Source: Jeotgalibacillus alimentarius | GTDB taxonomy: Bacteria; Bacillota; Bacilli; Bacillales; Jeotgalibacillaceae | Assembly (NCBI RefSeq): GCF_000829445.1 | Contig: NZ_JXRQ01000025.1 | Location: 62,001-126,000 of the forward strand | Reading direction: 5' to 3' | DNA: 64,000 bases | Notes under the pieces: generated by a model | The model's input: only the letters and a program-made list of their open reading frames with translations | What the model was told of the DNA's origin: nothing | The model's database searches: none | Translations under genes and position numbers: made by a program | In this document: positions 12,874 through 23,261 of the stretch, piece after piece | How positions within the stretch are numbered: position 1 is the stretch's first letter | Layout of the letters: each line of letters starts with the position of its first letter

Positions 12874-13476
12874 TTATTTTTTGTCTTCAGCAAGCTTATT
12901 GCGGTCCATGATCTGGTCAACAAGACCATATTCAAGTGCACGCTCAGCAGTCATGAAGTTGTCGCGGTCAGTATCTTTCGCAATTGTATCGAAATCCTGA
13001 CCAGTGCGCTCAGCAAGAATCTTGTTCAGCTTTTCGCGAAGGAACAGAATACGTTTTGCTGCGATATCAATTTCAGTTGCCTGACCCTGTGCGCCGCCAA
13101 GTGGCTGGTGAATCATCACTTCAGCATTTGGAAGTGCATAACGGTGGCCTTTTTCACCTGCAGCTAATAGGAATGCCCCCATTGATGCTGCCATACCGAT
13201 ACAGATTGTGTGTACTTTTGGCTTAATAAACTGCATTGTATCGTAGATTGCCATACCCGCTGTAATGCTTCCGCCAGGGCTGTTGATGTAAAGGTAGATA
13301 TCTTTATCCGGATTGTCCGCTTCAAGGAATAGCAGCTGAGAAACGATTGAGTTCGCAACGTTATCGTCAATTCCGCTTCCAAGCATAACAATACGGTCTT
13401 TCAGCAGGCGTGAATAAATGTCATAAGCACGCTCACCGCGGTTAGTCTGTTCAATAACTGTAGGAATTAAATTCAT
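12874..13476 (-). CDS. clpP: ATP-dependent Clp protease proteolytic subunit
   Basis: Serine peptidase that forms the double heptameric ring of Clp proteases with ClpX, ClpC or ClpE; 200 residues (197 in B. subtilis). The triad is visible as Ser98 (MAASMGAF), His123 (MIHQPLGG) and Asp172. The N-terminal loop [29 protein letters not shown] is typical. The ATG follows GGGAGG. A CtsR operator overlaps the -35 box of the promoter upstream, so heat and protein stress should induce the gene. Confidence 0.97.
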   Translation of the reverse strand: MNLIPTVIEQTNRGERAYDIYSRLLKDRIVMLGSGIDDNVANSIVSQLLFLEADNPDKDIYLYINSPGGSITAGMAIYDTMQFIKPKVHTICIGMAASMGAFLLAAGEKGHRYALPNAEVMIHQPLGGAQGQATEIDIAAKRILFLREKLNKILAERTGQDFDTIAKDTDRDNFMTAERALEYGLVDQIMDRNKLAEDKK

Positions 13477-13530
13477 TGATAAATCCTCCCTTTAACGATC
13501 TTTGATGGTGTTGCAACAATATGTACTGTC

Positions 13531-13560
13531 ATCTTACAATGAAGGTCAAATAAGGTCAAA
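13531..13560 (-). promoter_or_regulatory. clpP promoter with overlapping CtsR operator
   Basis: On the minus strand TTGACC (13559-13554), 17-bp spacer and TAAGAT (13536-13531) form a sigma-A promoter. On the plus strand the heptad GGTCAAA occurs twice with a three-base spacer (13544-13560), the CtsR direct-repeat consensus. The operator covers the -35 box. Confidence 0.88.
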
Positions 13561-13700
13561 CAAAATGACTTATTCGTTCTTCCTTTCATCATACCCATCT
13601 GAGCGGCTGATTAACAAGTCTAAACCTTCTTCTTTCCTATAAAACTTCGCTTGCATTCCGAAAACTCCTTTATTATAATAGAAAAGCATTGTAAAAACGT

Positions 13701-13772
13701 GCCCTCGTAGTTTAATGGATATGACGCAAGATTCCGGTTCTTGAGATAGGGGTTCGATTCCCTTCGAGGGCG
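13701..13772 (+). tRNA. tRNA-Arg (anticodon CCG)
   Basis: A 72-base cloverleaf. The acceptor GCCCTCG pairs with CGAGGGC, the discriminator is G and no CCA is encoded. The anticodon stem CAAGA/TCTTG closes the loop TTCCGGT, giving anticodon CCG for codon CGG. The T arm holds GGTTCGATT. It stands alone near clpP, as the single trnQ-Arg of B. subtilis does in this neighbourhood. Confidence 0.93.
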
Positions 13773-13780
13773 TACAGTTA

Positions 13781-13812
13781 GCCGATCACTCTGATGAGTG
13801 GTCGGCTTTTTT
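13781..13812 (+). terminator. Terminator of tRNA-Arg
   Basis: An 11-bp stem GCCGATCACTC / GAGTGGTCGGC with one wobble pair and a TGAT loop, followed by six T, eight bases after the tRNA. Confidence 0.88.
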
Positions 13813-13841
13813 GTTGGGTATTCAGTGGTTTGGGGTTAGGA

Positions 13842-13932
13842 GGTAGCGGTGTGTGCTAAGAAGGTAGCTTTTTTCGCTCGACAGGTAGCAATCTGCGCTC
13901 AGGTGGTAGCGATACACCCGGACGCTTGTAGC
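13842..13932. repeat. Family B 21-bp word array, GCTACC class (B4)
   Basis: GGTAGC (reverse GCTACC) begins at 13842, 13863, 13884 and 13905, then TGTAGC at 13927. The steps are 21, 21, 21 and 22. The centre is a decayed CCCGGA at 13917-13922, inside the usual GATACACCCGG context. The right half is short. It lies between convergent tRNA-Arg and crh. Confidence 0.8.
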
Positions 13933-14005
13933 ATTCACCTCAGAAGAGTGTCATATCCACTGGACTCAATGCTGCAACTCCAGCCCGATTCTTAATAGAG
14001 TACGT

Positions 14006-14039
14006 AAAAACCCCTCTCCAGCAATGCCGGATAAGGGGT
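14006..14039 (-). terminator. Terminator of the yvcI-crh operon
   Basis: Minus-strand stem ACCCCT / AGGGGT extended by CCGGC / GCTGG around a short loop, followed by five T, just after the crh stop. Confidence 0.75.
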
Positions 14040-14044
14040 CCTTA

Positions 14045-14302
14045 TCAATTTTCTTTTTCCACGTACTCAGCAAGCGTTTGCATAGCAGCTTCTTCATCAT
14101 TGCCATCTGTGATTAACGTGAAGGTCTCACCTGTGCCGAGTGCCAGACTCATCAGTCCCATGATGCTTTTGGCGTTTACTTTCTTGTTGTCCTTTTCAAT
14201 AAACACTTCTGCCTGAAACTTTGTTGCTTCCTGAACGAAGATGGATGCAGGCCTCGCCTGCAATCCACTTTTCAACTTAACTGTCACTACTTTTTGCTGC
14301 AT
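14045..14302 (-). CDS. crh: Crh, catabolite-repression HPr-like protein
   Basis: An HPr paralogue of 85 residues. The PTS phosphorylation His15 is replaced by Gln15 (SGLQARPAS), while the regulatory Ser46 in NAKSIMGLM is kept. That combination defines Crh, which is phosphorylated only by HPr kinase and acts as a CcpA co-repressor, and in B. subtilis also binds metabolic enzymes. It cannot transfer phosphate to sugars. It is the last gene of the nudix-rapZ-yvcK-whiA-crh operon. The matching HPr kinase and the P-Ser-linked pyrophosphatase PpaX are encoded at 33443 and 31003 in this window. Confidence 0.95.
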   Translation of the reverse strand: MQQKVVTVKLKSGLQARPASIFVQEATKFQAEVFIEKDNKKVNAKSIMGLMSLALGTGETFTLITDGNDEEAAMQTLAEYVEKEN

Positions 14303-14323
14303 CTGATCTCCCCCTGCCTGAAT

Positions 14324-15271
14324 TTAACTTTGTACCATTTCTCCTTTACGAAGCTTTTCTGCTATCTGATCAATCTTTCTGAGACGGTGGTTAATTCCGG
14401 ACTTGCTGACAGCGCCGCCGGAGACCATTTCACCAAGCTCTTTTAACGTTACATCCTGATAGGCAACTCTGAGTTCCGCGATTTCACGGAGCTTGTCAGG
14501 CAGGATGCCAAGGCCTGCTGTACGTTCAATAAAACGGATATTCTCCACCTGTCTGAGTGCTGCACCAATCGTCTTATTCAGATTTGCTGTTTCACAATTC
14601 ACAAGACGGTTCACAGAGTTTCTCATATCTCTGACAATCCGTACATCCTCAAAACGCAACAGCGCCTGGTGTGCACCGATCAGGCTGAAAAATTCAGTGA
14701 TTTTCTCAGCTTCCTTCAGATAGGTGACAAATCCTTTTTTGCGTTCAATCGTTTTACTGTTGAGATTGAACTGGTTCATCAGATTGGCCAGTGAATCATT
14801 ATGCTCTTCATAAAGCGTGAAAATTTCAAGGTGATAAGAAGATGTTTCAGGGTTGTTTACTGAACCGCCTGCTAAGAATGCGCCTCTCAGATAAGCACGC
14901 TGACAGCATTTCTTACCGATTGTGGCAGGTGAAATATCATGGTTCAGACTGAAGCCTTCACCGAGGATATTCAGATCTTCAAGTATATCGCGCGCCTGTT
15001 CGGCGATTCTGACGATATAGACATTGTTTTTCTTCAGCCGCATCTTTTTACGGACGAGCAGCTCTACCTGCACAGTATAATTCTTTTTAATAAGCGTATA
15101 GATTCTGCGGGCAATTGCCGCATTTTCTGTTTGAATATTAACGATTAAGACTCTGTTTGAAAAAGACAGTGTTCCGTTCATTCTGATCAGCGCGGATAAT
15201 TCTGCTTTTGAACAGCAATCATTTGCCTCAATCTGGGTGAGTTCTTTTTTCGTTTCTGACGCAAACGACAT
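14324..15271 (-). CDS. whiA: WhiA, DNA-binding division regulator
   Basis: A 315-residue WhiA family protein with an N-terminal LAGLIDADG homing-endonuclease-like domain and a C-terminal helix-turn-helix (about 225-310, including [25 protein letters not shown]). In actinomycetes it controls sporulation. In Bacillus it binds DNA, is needed for normal divisome function and chromosome segregation, and does not act as an evident repressor. The endonuclease active-site acidic residues are not apparent, as in other WhiA proteins. It follows yvcK and precedes crh on the same strand, with GGGAGG upstream of the ATG. Confidence 0.94.
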   Translation of the reverse strand: MSFASETKKELTQIEANDCCSKAELSALIRMNGTLSFSNRVLIVNIQTENAAIARRIYTLIKKNYTVQVELLVRKKMRLKKNNVYIVRIAEQARDILEDLNILGEGFSLNHDISPATIGKKCCQRAYLRGAFLAGGSVNNPETSSYHLEIFTLYEEHNDSLANLMNQFNLNSKTIERKKGFVTYLKEAEKITEFFSLIGAHQALLRFEDVRIVRDMRNSVNRLVNCETANLNKTIGAALRQVENIRFIERTAGLGILPDKLREIAELRVAYQDVTLKELGEMVSGGAVSKSGINHRLRKIDQIAEKLRKGEMVQS

Positions 15272-15300
15272 ATGTCTTTTCCGCCTCCCTCTTTCACTAA

Positions 15301-16272
15301 CTACGCGAGCTGGCCTTTTGATTCAGCCATTAAGCGGACAACAATTTCTGCGACCCGGTCTGTATCATGACGGATCAGCCCGTCGCGATTAATGATTATT
15401 TTATCATAAACCACCTGAAGTCCGAGCCCTTTTAATCGATCTACATCAAATTTTACGGGTTCCGCCATTTCCTTATCATAAAGTGAGCGGATTTCAGCCG
15501 GTACATCTTCATTATTAACAAGTACATAATCCATAAATCTTGACCCCATATGCTGATAGATGGCTTCTACGTGCTGTGAGGCAGTGTAGTTCATCGTCTC
15601 ACCAGCCTGGGTCATCAGGTTGCATATATACACTTTTGGCGCGCTGCTTTTCAATACTGCCTGTCCAATCTGTTTGACAAGCAGGTTTGGCAGAATACTT
15701 GTGTAAAGTGAGCCTGGTCCAATAATAATCATATCAGCTTCCTCAATCGCTTCTACAGCTGCCGGCAGTGCTTTGACATGCTTCGGCGATAAAAAGACAC
15801 GATTGATTTTCTTGCCGCTGTATGGAATTTTAGACTCACCCTTAATGATCGATCCGTCTTCCATTTCGGCAGACAGGACAATGCTCTGATTGGCAGACGG
15901 CAGAACGCGCCCTCTGACATTCAGCACTTTACTCATTTCCTCAACGCCATGCGCGAAGTCTCCGGTGATCGATGTCATCGCTGCGATAATTAAGTTCCCC
16001 AGCGAATGACCGTCCAATTCATTTTTCCCTGCGAATCTGTACTGGAACATTTCTTCAACGAGCGGTTCGACATCAGATAATGCTGCAATGACATTTCTAA
16101 TGTCACCCGGAGGCGGAATTTTCAGGTCATCCCTGATTCTTCCCGAACTGCCTCCATCATCTGCCACTGTTACAATTGCCGTCAGATCGAGCGGGTGCTG
16201 CTTCAGCCCCCGCAGCAGAACAGACAGGCCTGTTCCGCCTCCGATCACGACTACTTTTCCCTGCCTGGTCAT
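15301..16272 (-). CDS. yvcK: YvcK/GlmR, UDP-GlcNAc-binding regulator
   Basis: A 323-residue CofD-like protein. [14 protein letters not shown] near the N-terminus and [23 protein letters not shown] form the nucleotide-sugar site, and [15 protein letters not shown] is the family hallmark. In Bacillus it is needed for growth on gluconeogenic carbon and stimulates GlmS, feeding peptidoglycan precursor synthesis; UDP-GlcNAc is its ligand. Its start overlaps the rapZ stop by four bases (ATGA). Placement between RapZ and WhiA is conserved across Firmicutes. Confidence 0.94.
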   Translation of the reverse strand: MTRQGKVVVIGGGTGLSVLLRGLKQHPLDLTAIVTVADDGGSSGRIRDDLKIPPPGDIRNVIAALSDVEPLVEEMFQYRFAGKNELDGHSLGNLIIAAMTSITGDFAHGVEEMSKVLNVRGRVLPSANQSIVLSAEMEDGSIIKGESKIPYSGKKINRVFLSPKHVKALPAAVEAIEEADMIIIGPGSLYTSILPNLLVKQIGQAVLKSSAPKVYICNLMTQAGETMNYTASQHVEAIYQHMGSRFMDYVLVNNEDVPAEIRSLYDKEMAEPVKFDVDRLKGLGLQVVYDKIIINRDGLIRHDTDRVAEIVVRLMAESKGQLA

Positions 16273-17153
16273 GTCTTAGGCAGTCCCTGCTTTTTATGAA
16301 TATCACGGTGTGTGATCTGAGTGTGATAATCCTTAGCAAATGCACGCGCAATTTCTTCAGTCAGCGCAACAGAACGGTGCTGACCGCCTGTACAGCCGAT
16401 CGCAATCACAAGCTGACTCTTACCTTCACGTTTGTAATGCGGAAGCATAAATTGCAGCAGATCAATTGTTTTCTCCAGAAACTTTTTCGTCTCTGTCCAT
16501 TTCATCACATACTCAGAAACTTCTTCATCCAGGCCTGTCTGGGGTCTCATATGGTCAATATAGTGGGGATTCGGCAGGAATCTCACATCAAAAACCAGGT
16601 CAGCATCAATCGGCAAACCATGTTTGAATCCAAATGACATTACATTGACGGTAAATAATGACTGCTTATTCACTGAAAACTCCTGAAGAATTTTCTCACG
16701 CAGTTCTCTTGGTTTTAAATTAGACGTATTATAAATCGTTTGTGCGCGTCCTTTCAGATCTGCAAGCAGCACCCGCTCCTGCTTAATTCCTTCCATTGGC
16801 AAACCGGCAGGCGCCAGCGGATGCGAGCGGCGCGTCTCTTTATAGCGTCGGACGAGCGCCTGATCCTCTGCATCTAAAAACAGAATGCGCGGCTTCAGCA
16901 TTTCTTCTTTATCAAACTGATCGAGTGCCTGAAAAAGTGAATCAAAAAATTCACGGCCTCGTAAATCCATTACAACTGCCACCCGGTTCATCTTATCCCC
17001 GGATTCTTTCATGAGTTCAAGAAATTTCGGCAGCAGCGTCGGAGGCAGGTTATCCACACAGAAGAAACCGAGATCTTCAAAACTTTGGATCGCTACCGTT
17101 TTACCTGCTCCGGACATTCCAGTAATAATCACTAATTCCATATCTGTTGACAT
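16269..17153 (-). CDS. rapZ: RapZ/YvcJ nucleotide-binding protein
   Basis: A 294-residue P-loop protein. Walker A is GMSGAGKT, and the C-terminal domain has the family signature [18 protein letters not shown]. In E. coli RapZ delivers GlmZ RNA to RNase E. In B. subtilis YvcJ hydrolyses nucleotides and affects competence, and its RNA role is unclear. The ATG at 17153 is preferred, with GGGAG seven bases upstream; a GTG one codon earlier is less well spaced. It overlaps yvcK by four bases. Confidence 0.93.
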   Translation of the reverse strand: MSTDMELVIITGMSGAGKTVAIQSFEDLGFFCVDNLPPTLLPKFLELMKESGDKMNRVAVVMDLRGREFFDSLFQALDQFDKEEMLKPRILFLDAEDQALVRRYKETRRSHPLAPAGLPMEGIKQERVLLADLKGRAQTIYNTSNLKPRELREKILQEFSVNKQSLFTVNVMSFGFKHGLPIDADLVFDVRFLPNPHYIDHMRPQTGLDEEVSEYVMKWTETKKFLEKTIDLLQFMLPHYKREGKSQLVIAIGCTGGQHRSVALTEEIARAFAKDYHTQITHRDIHKKQGLPKT

Positions 17154-17167
17154 CACGACACTCCCTC

Positions 17168-17626
17168 TCAGCTAGGATCCAGACGATAAGATAAAAGCTC
17201 AAAATCTTTTGTATAAGTGAATGTTCCATAGATAACACCCTGACCATGAACCACATATTCAAGAATGTGGCGGTCACCCTCAGCCATATCGAGGGACTGA
17301 ATCGCTTCAACCGGCTGCCACTCAAGAATTCCTTCAGGCGACTCTTCAAGCATCAAACCGTCACCTTCTGTCGCAAGAAACGTGAACATCATCCACTCAG
17401 AGACGACGTCATTACCATCTTTTATAATAAACGTGAAAATACCCTTAATTTCAGGGTTCTTTACATAAATACCTGTTTCTTCTCGGTACTCTCTAATCAC
17501 GGCATCACGGACTGATTCACCCGGCTCCATCTTACCGCCCGGCGCAACCCACCAGTCTCTTCTCGGTTTTTGTAGAAGAAGCGCCTGATTATCTTTTATA
17601 TAGACACAATTCGTTATTCTCTGCAT
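17168..17626 (-). CDS. yvcI: Nudix hydrolase, YvcI-like
   Basis: A 152-residue nudix hydrolase with the complete box [24 protein letters not shown], so it should cleave a nucleoside-diphosphate-linked substrate. The family is often annotated as 8-oxo-dGTP diphosphatase, but substrate cannot be assigned from sequence; for B. subtilis YvcI, RNA pyrophosphohydrolase-like activity has been considered. It is the first gene of the yvcI-rapZ-yvcK-whiA-crh operon, 14 bp before rapZ. AGGTGA precedes the ATG. Confidence 0.9.
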   Translation of the reverse strand: MQRITNCVYIKDNQALLLQKPRRDWWVAPGGKMEPGESVRDAVIREYREETGIYVKNPEIKGIFTFIIKDGNDVVSEWMMFTFLATEGDGLMLEESPEGILEWQPVEAIQSLDMAEGDRHILEYVVHGQGVIYGTFTYTKDFELLSYRLDPS

Positions 17627-17746
17627 ATCATCACCTGCTCATTTTTGCTCATTCATTACATTATACATGCTTTCAAAGTCACTCACAATTAAGCCGTATT
17701 GATTCCTTCTCTATCTTTATGCAAATCTCCTCTTCTATATGAGGAC

Positions 17747-17781
17747 AAAAAAAGGGCACGGACCTGTTTGAAGTCCGTGCC
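17747..17781 (-). terminator. Minus-strand hairpin with T run
   Basis: Stem GGCACGGACT / GGTCCGTGCC with an eight-base loop, followed on the minus strand by seven T. It can terminate trxB read-through. It also lies directly upstream of the plus-strand small frame at 17813, so it could end an RNA antisense to it. Confidence 0.7.
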
Positions 17782-17812
17782 AAAATATATACTTAAAGGG
17801 GGTCAATTACTT

Positions 17813-17869
17813 ATGGTTTTACTATACCCACTTATTGTTGCACTATGGTTACAGTTTGGTAACGATTAG
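17813..17869 (+). CDS. Possible 18-residue hydrophobic peptide
   Basis: ATG at 17813 with a purine-rich AAAGGGGG about ten bases upstream opens a short frame for a mostly apolar peptide (MVLLYPLIVALWLQFGND). A stable hairpin with a minus-strand T run lies 30 bp upstream, the layout seen in type I toxin loci with convergent antisense RNAs. I do not recognise the peptide, and the frame could be chance. No other gene is visible in 17627-18016. Confidence 0.25.
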   Translation: MVLLYPLIVALWLQFGND

Positions 17870-18016
17870 ATAAAGAATTATTAATCTAACATGCTTTGTT
17901 TAAGCTAATTGGTGCTGTCCACTTCAGAGGATTGTTTTCCAGAGTCATCTCTGCAGCGAAGATCAACAGATGTATTGGAATTCAGATGCTTTCAAAATTA
18001 GTTTAAAGATAAAAAA

Positions 18017-18146
18017 GCTGGTCATTGGAGTGGAGGGCGGAGACTCCCGCCCAGGAAGGGACAGGTGAGACCCCGCAGAGCGAAGCTCGAGGAGGCTCAC
18101 CGCCCGGGGGCAGGAAACGCAGCCCTCCACGGAAATGATCAGCGGT
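18017..18146. repeat. Family A long hairpin (A4)
   Basis: Core GGTGAGACCCCGC ... GAGGAGGCTCACCGCCC; arms CTGGTCATTGGAGTGGAGGGC and GCCCTCCACGGAAATGATCAG pair. It ends about 12 bp from the trxB stop codon, so it would lie in the trxB 3' untranslated region. Confidence 0.8.
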
Positions 18147-18158
18147 TCTTATCTACAA

Positions 18159-19124
<966 letters not shown>

Positions 19125-19194
19125 TTAGATGAGTTCATAGGTTTATATCATCATTAATCGTAATCCAAGTGTGAATAATCGTCCAATCATCTGC

Positions 19195-20643
19195 TTATGG
19201 AAGGTAACACTCAATTTCCCGCTTATATCTTGCCAGCGTTCCGGGTGCTACGCCATATTTAGCAGCGATATCTTTTTGCGTCAGCTTAGACCCTCTCACT
19301 TTTCTCCACAAGTACTCCACCGCAGCTGCGAGTCCTTCAATATTAGTAAAAGGATACCCGTTTACCGAGCCATGATAAACAATATGGAACCACATGTAAA
19401 ACAGCCCCTGATGAGATGCCTCATTCAGTTCAAAATGCTTCAGCAGTTCACCTGCTACGCTGTGAGCCCTGCTGATTGGTGTATCCTGGGGCTCATCAGA
19501 TTGCAGCATCATATAATAATCCATTTCAATCTGCGTAAAATAGTCAGGAGGAGGTTCTTTTAAAAACCGGTCTGACTCCTGAATATCCTTGAACAGGATA
19601 AACATCCGCTCTTCCGGATAAAATGTCTTCAGCTTTTCATCATTACGGGTGGTCGCACGGTTCCATGGCTCCTGGCCTTTCTTTTCAGGCTGCTCTTCAA
19701 TGACACGCTTCCACGCATCCTCTGCCGCTTTCTTATGACCTGTCTGCCATGCAGAATGCGACAGCCAGTAATAGAATCCACTGTCACCTTCAAACCCTCT
19801 TTTCAACAGGCTTTTAAGCCACGCATACGCCTGGTCGTGCTGACCGAGCAAAGCAAATGTCGCACCGAGCTTAAAACGGTGTTCAATCAGAAACGGCCGC
19901 ACTGTTTCTAGTGCTTTCGTCAGTTCTTTTAGCTCCTGATCGCGACCTTCATAATGATAAAACACGGCCAGGTTGCACAGTGCATGAAGATTCCCCGGGT
20001 TTTTGTTCAGCACTTCAGTCAAAATTGCTGAAGCCTGTTCTGTATCCCCCTGGTAGAAGTAGGCAAGAGCCAGGTTATTGTAAGCAGACCAGTAATCCGG
20101 AAAACGTTCCACAACGCCTTCGAGTACTTCGATCGCCTCATTGAACTTCCCATCAGCAAGCAGCTTTCCCGCTTTCTCCTGATGAACAATCAGCTCATCC
20201 TGCTCAAAACCTTCGTCAAAACCATCTTCATCCTCAAACTCAAGCAAATCCAGTAAATCCTCAGCATCCTCAGAGAATTCACCTTCAGGCTGATCGTCTA
20301 AATATTTATTAACATGGCGGTAAGCCTCCTGGAACAAACCAAGATGGGCATAGTTATTCGCCATAAAATAGTGAACCTCTGTCATTGACGGATCGGTTGA
20401 TTCAAATATACGTTTCAAACGCTCATTCGACTCCTGGAAATGCCCCAGTTCCGTTTCAATCATCGCAATCTGCAGCGCAATCATCGGCTCTTCCGGCTCA
20501 AGTTCAGCGGCTTTTCCAAGGTATTTCACAGCTTTCTCGAGCTGGCCCTTCTGATAAATGGCCATTCCCCTTTTATACATACTCTCACCTGTCTGGGTAA
20601 ATGGCACAAGCTTTCCTTTTTGATGATCCGATCCTTTTTTCAT
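19195..20643 (-). CDS. yvcD: TPR-repeat protein YvcD with C-terminal helix-turn-helix
   Basis: A 482-residue cytoplasmic protein made mainly of tetratricopeptide repeats (visible at about 17-125 and 150-270, for example KLLADGKFNEAIEVLEGVVERFPDYWSAYNNLALAYFYQGD). The last 35 residues, LTQKDIAAKYGVAPGTLARYKREIE, form a helix-turn-helix that is unusual for a plain TPR scaffold. A highly acidic stretch (120-145) separates two repeat blocks. It corresponds in size and place to B. subtilis YvcD, whose function is unknown. The ATG follows CGGAGG. A related C-terminal motif occurs in the SEC-C protein at 60836. Confidence 0.8.
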   Translation of the reverse strand: MKKGSDHQKGKLVPFTQTGESMYKRGMAIYQKGQLEKAVKYLGKAAELEPEEPMIALQIAMIETELGHFQESNERLKRIFESTDPSMTEVHYFMANNYAHLGLFQEAYRHVNKYLDDQPEGEFSEDAEDLLDLLEFEDEDGFDEGFEQDELIVHQEKAGKLLADGKFNEAIEVLEGVVERFPDYWSAYNNLALAYFYQGDTEQASAILTEVLNKNPGNLHALCNLAVFYHYEGRDQELKELTKALETVRPFLIEHRFKLGATFALLGQHDQAYAWLKSLLKRGFEGDSGFYYWLSHSAWQTGHKKAAEDAWKRVIEEQPEKKGQEPWNRATTRNDEKLKTFYPEERMFILFKDIQESDRFLKEPPPDYFTQIEMDYYMMLQSDEPQDTPISRAHSVAGELLKHFELNEASHQGLFYMWFHIVYHGSVNGYPFTNIEGLAAAVEYLWRKVRGSKLTQKDIAAKYGVAPGTLARYKREIECYLP

Positions 20644-20742
20644 GTATAGCCTCCGTACTGTGTATTAACTAATCAATTTTAGCACGGATTACTGCATGTG
20701 GAAAGGGGTTGGTTTTGTCGGATGGTGGCGTGCGTCAGTCGC

Positions 20743-21082
20743 CTGCAGGCTTACTGCAGCTGCGGAGCGTTTCACTACAACTGCGTGGCGGTTCGCTGCA
20801 ACAAACCCGGGTGTATCCTACAGCTGCAAGGCAAAACACGACAACCACCAGCCAAAACACTGCAACCAAGCCCGCGGGCAGCACAGCCGCCTTTCATGCA
20901 CTTAGTACATAGGCTTTAGTTTCTTAAGGGCATCAAGTGGGTGGGGCGCTGCGACCAATTCTCTGCATAAGACCATTAATTGGACTGATACGACCATTGC
21001 CGCTTATGATACAACCATAAACCCGGGTGTATCCGACCACTCCTTTGCAAAACAGGACCATTACCAGCAATCATGCGACCAT
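20743..21082. repeat. Family B composite: CTGCAA array, hairpin linker, CGACC array (B2/B3)
   Basis: Array B2 has CTGCA-type words at 20754, 20775, 20796, 20818, 20839 and 20860, with CCCGGG at 20806-20811. A linker hairpin lies at about 20895-20934. Array B3 has GACCA-type words at 20971, 20992, 21013, 21035, 21056 and 21077 around an identical ACCCGGGTGTATCC centre. Steps are 21, 21, 22, 21, 21 in both arrays. No gene lies in 20644-21151. Confidence 0.88.
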
Positions 21083-21111
21083 TGAGCCAACGCCCGAGAA
21101 CAGCACTACAC

Positions 21112-21144
21112 AAAAAACACCCGCTCCAAAAGGAAAACGGGTGC
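21112..21144 (-). terminator. Terminator of the his operon
   Basis: Minus-strand stem CACCCG / CGGGTG around an A/T-rich interior, followed by six T, eight bases past the hisIE stop codon. Confidence 0.7.
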
Positions 21145-21151
21145 CATCACA

Positions 21152-21778
21152 TTATTTATTATGTCGCTCTTCCAATACATTCATCACATCTGCAAGCGGC
21201 AGTCCCTGCTCGCGAAGCAGCACAAGTGTATGATAGAGCAGATCAGCTGTTTCCCACTTCAGCTCTTCTTTATCACGGTTTTTCGCAGCGATAATGACTT
21301 CGGCAGATTCTTCTCCGACCTTCTTCAGGATCTTATCAACGCCTTCTTCAAACAGATACGTTGTATAAGCGCCTTCAGGACGTTCCTCGTGACGCTCGGC
21401 AATCAGCTTTTCAAGCACTGATAAAATCTGCGTGCCTGCAGTTTTTTCATCTGCTTCGTACACCGTCTCGTTAAAGCATGAACGCTCACCTGTATGGCAG
21501 GCTGGACCTGCAGGCTGAACGCGCACAACGAGTGAATCGCCATCACAGTCAAGCTTCATCTCCACGATCTTCTGCGTATTTCCACTTGTTGCCCCTTTAT
21601 GCCAAAGTTCCTGGCGCGAGCGGCTGTAAAACCAAGTTTCACCTGTTTCAACTGATTTCTTATAAGACGCTTCATTCATATACGCCACCGTCAGTACTTC
21701 TCCGGTTGACGCATCCTGCACAACAGCAGGAATTAATCCCTTATCATCAAAGCGAATGTTCCCCTTTTCGATACTCAT
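21152..21778 (-). CDS. hisI: Phosphoribosyl-AMP cyclohydrolase / phosphoribosyl-ATP pyrophosphatase
   Basis: Bifunctional HisIE, 208 residues, catalysing the second and third steps of histidine synthesis. The N-terminal cyclohydrolase domain (about 1-110) carries the metal sites in [26 protein letters not shown]. The C-terminal HisE pyrophosphatase domain (about 115-205) has the [24 protein letters not shown] helix with its Mg-binding acidic residues. The start overlaps hisF by four bases (ATGA). It is the last gene of the operon. Confidence 0.96.
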   Translation of the reverse strand: MSIEKGNIRFDDKGLIPAVVQDASTGEVLTVAYMNEASYKKSVETGETWFYSRSRQELWHKGATSGNTQKIVEMKLDCDGDSLVVRVQPAGPACHTGERSCFNETVYEADEKTAGTQILSVLEKLIAERHEERPEGAYTTYLFEEGVDKILKKVGEESAEVIIAAKNRDKEELKWETADLLYHTLVLLREQGLPLADVMNVLEERHNK

Positions 21779-22533
21779 CTGACATTCACTCCTTCATTTC
21801 TTAAATGTGCTTTTACTTCTTTTACACTTGTTTCCTCGTAGTGAAAAATGGATGCAGCAAGCGCAGCATCTGCTTTTCCATCAGTAAAGATCTCCGTGAA
21901 ATCTTCACTGCCTCCTGCACCGCCTGAAGCAATCACAGGAATATTCACTGCTTCGCTGACTGCTTTTGTCAGCTCTACATTAAAGCCTGACTTTTCTCCG
22001 TCACGGTCCATTGACGTGAGCAGGATCTCTCCCGCTCCGAGTGACTCAGCTTCTTTTACCCAGTCAAGTACCAGTCTTTCAGTCGGCTTTCTGCCGCCGT
22101 GCGTATAGACGCGCCACGTGCCGGCTTCTTCGTCCCATTTCGCATCAATCGCAACAACGATACACTGGGTGCCGAAGTATTCTGCGCCTTCACGGATCAG
22201 TTCCGGACGCAGCACCGCAGCCGTGTTAAGTGACACTTTATCAGCTCCTGCACGGAGAATTCTTTTCATATCTTCAAGTGCATTAATACCGCCGCCTACT
22301 GTAAATGGAATCGCAAGTTCAGCTGCGACACCCTGCACGACATCGACCATTGTTTTACGGCCTTCATGTGATGCTGAAATATCTAGAAACACAAGCTCAT
22401 CTGCTCCCTGCTGATCATACGCGCGGGCAAGCTCAACAGGATCTCCTGCATCTCTCAATTCAACAAACTGAATGCCTTTTACAACGCGGCCTTCTTTTAC
22501 ATCAAGACATGGGATAATCCGTTTTGTCAGCAT
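21775..22533 (-). CDS. hisF: Imidazole glycerol phosphate synthase cyclase subunit
   Basis: A TIM-barrel cyclase of 252 residues that pairs with HisH and uses ammonia from it to form imidazole glycerol phosphate and AICAR. Catalytic Asp11 lies in [14 protein letters not shown], and the second Asp in VVAIDAKW. Phosphate-binding motifs GGGI and ASGGAG are intact. It shares one base with the hisA stop (TAATG) and four with hisIE, so the three are translationally coupled. Confidence 0.97.
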   Translation of the reverse strand: MLTKRIIPCLDVKEGRVVKGIQFVELRDAGDPVELARAYDQQGADELVFLDISASHEGRKTMVDVVQGVAAELAIPFTVGGGINALEDMKRILRAGADKVSLNTAAVLRPELIREGAEYFGTQCIVVAIDAKWDEEAGTWRVYTHGGRKPTERLVLDWVKEAESLGAGEILLTSMDRDGEKSGFNVELTKAVSEAVNIPVIASGGAGGSEDFTEIFTDGKADAALAASIFHYEETSVKEVKAHLRNEGVNVR

Positions 22534-23261
22534 TACGACGTCTCCTCGATCGCCTGTTTGACAGTAAATTTATTCGTATAGATCGCTTTACCAACAATAG
22601 CACCAGTCACACCCATGCCTGATACAGCCTGCAGCGTGCGCAAATCTTCAAGTGAGCTGACACCGCCTGAAGCAATAACTTCAGCACCCGTGCACTCAGC
22701 AAGCTCAACGACTGCATCCACATTCGGGCCACTCAGCATGCCGTCAGTTGCGATATCTGTGAAGATAAATGTTTCAGCGCCTGCTTCAGCCAGCTCTTTT
22801 CCAAGGTCCACTGCTTTCAATTCAGATGTCTCAATCCAGCCGTGTGTTGCCACGTAGCCGTTTTTCGCATCAAGACCGATCGCAATGCGGTCACCGTATT
22901 TCTTCAGCCACTCTTTTACTAAAGAAGGATTCGTGACTGCAAGACTGCCAATGATCACGCGGTCAACCCCCTGATCAAGGTAGTGTACAACGTCTTCCTC
23001 TTTGCGGATACCGCCGCCAACCTGAACGCGGGCCGGCAGTTCTTTTACGACGCGCTCAACAAATACATCATTGACGCGCTTCCCGTCTTTGGCTCCATCA
23101 AGGTCAACCATGTGAATCCATTCTGCACCCTCATCAACAAATTGCTTTGCCATATCAAACGGTGAATCACCGTAAATCGTTTCCTGCGCATAATCGCCCT
23201 GTGTCAGGCGCACACACTTTCCGCCTCTCATATCAATCGCCGGATAGACTGTAAAACTCAT
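22533..23261 (-). CDS. hisA: ProFAR isomerase HisA
   Basis: A TIM-barrel isomerase of 242 residues that converts ProFAR to PRFAR by an Amadori rearrangement. Catalytic Asp is in [14 protein letters not shown] and the second in [14 protein letters not shown]; the phosphate sites are QVGGGIR and ASGGVSS. It overlaps hisH by four bases and hisF by one. It is close in fold and sequence to HisF, but the motifs place each gene clearly. Confidence 0.96.
   Translation of the reverse strand: MSFTVYPAIDMRGGKCVRLTQGDYAQETIYGDSPFDMAKQFVDEGAEWIHMVDLDGAKDGKRVNDVFVERVVKELPARVQVGGGIRKEEDVVHYLDQGVDRVIIGSLAVTNPSLVKEWLKKYGDRIAIGLDAKNGYVATHGWIETSELKAVDLGKELAEAGAETFIFTDIATDGMLSGPNVDAVVELAECTGAEVIASGGVSSLEDLRTLQAVSGMGVTGAIVGKAIYTNKFTVKQAIEETS

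Noticed and set aside
20743-21082. CRISPR-like array
   Set aside because: The repeated word is only six bases with a 15-bp spacer, the centre is palindromic, and no cas genes are present.
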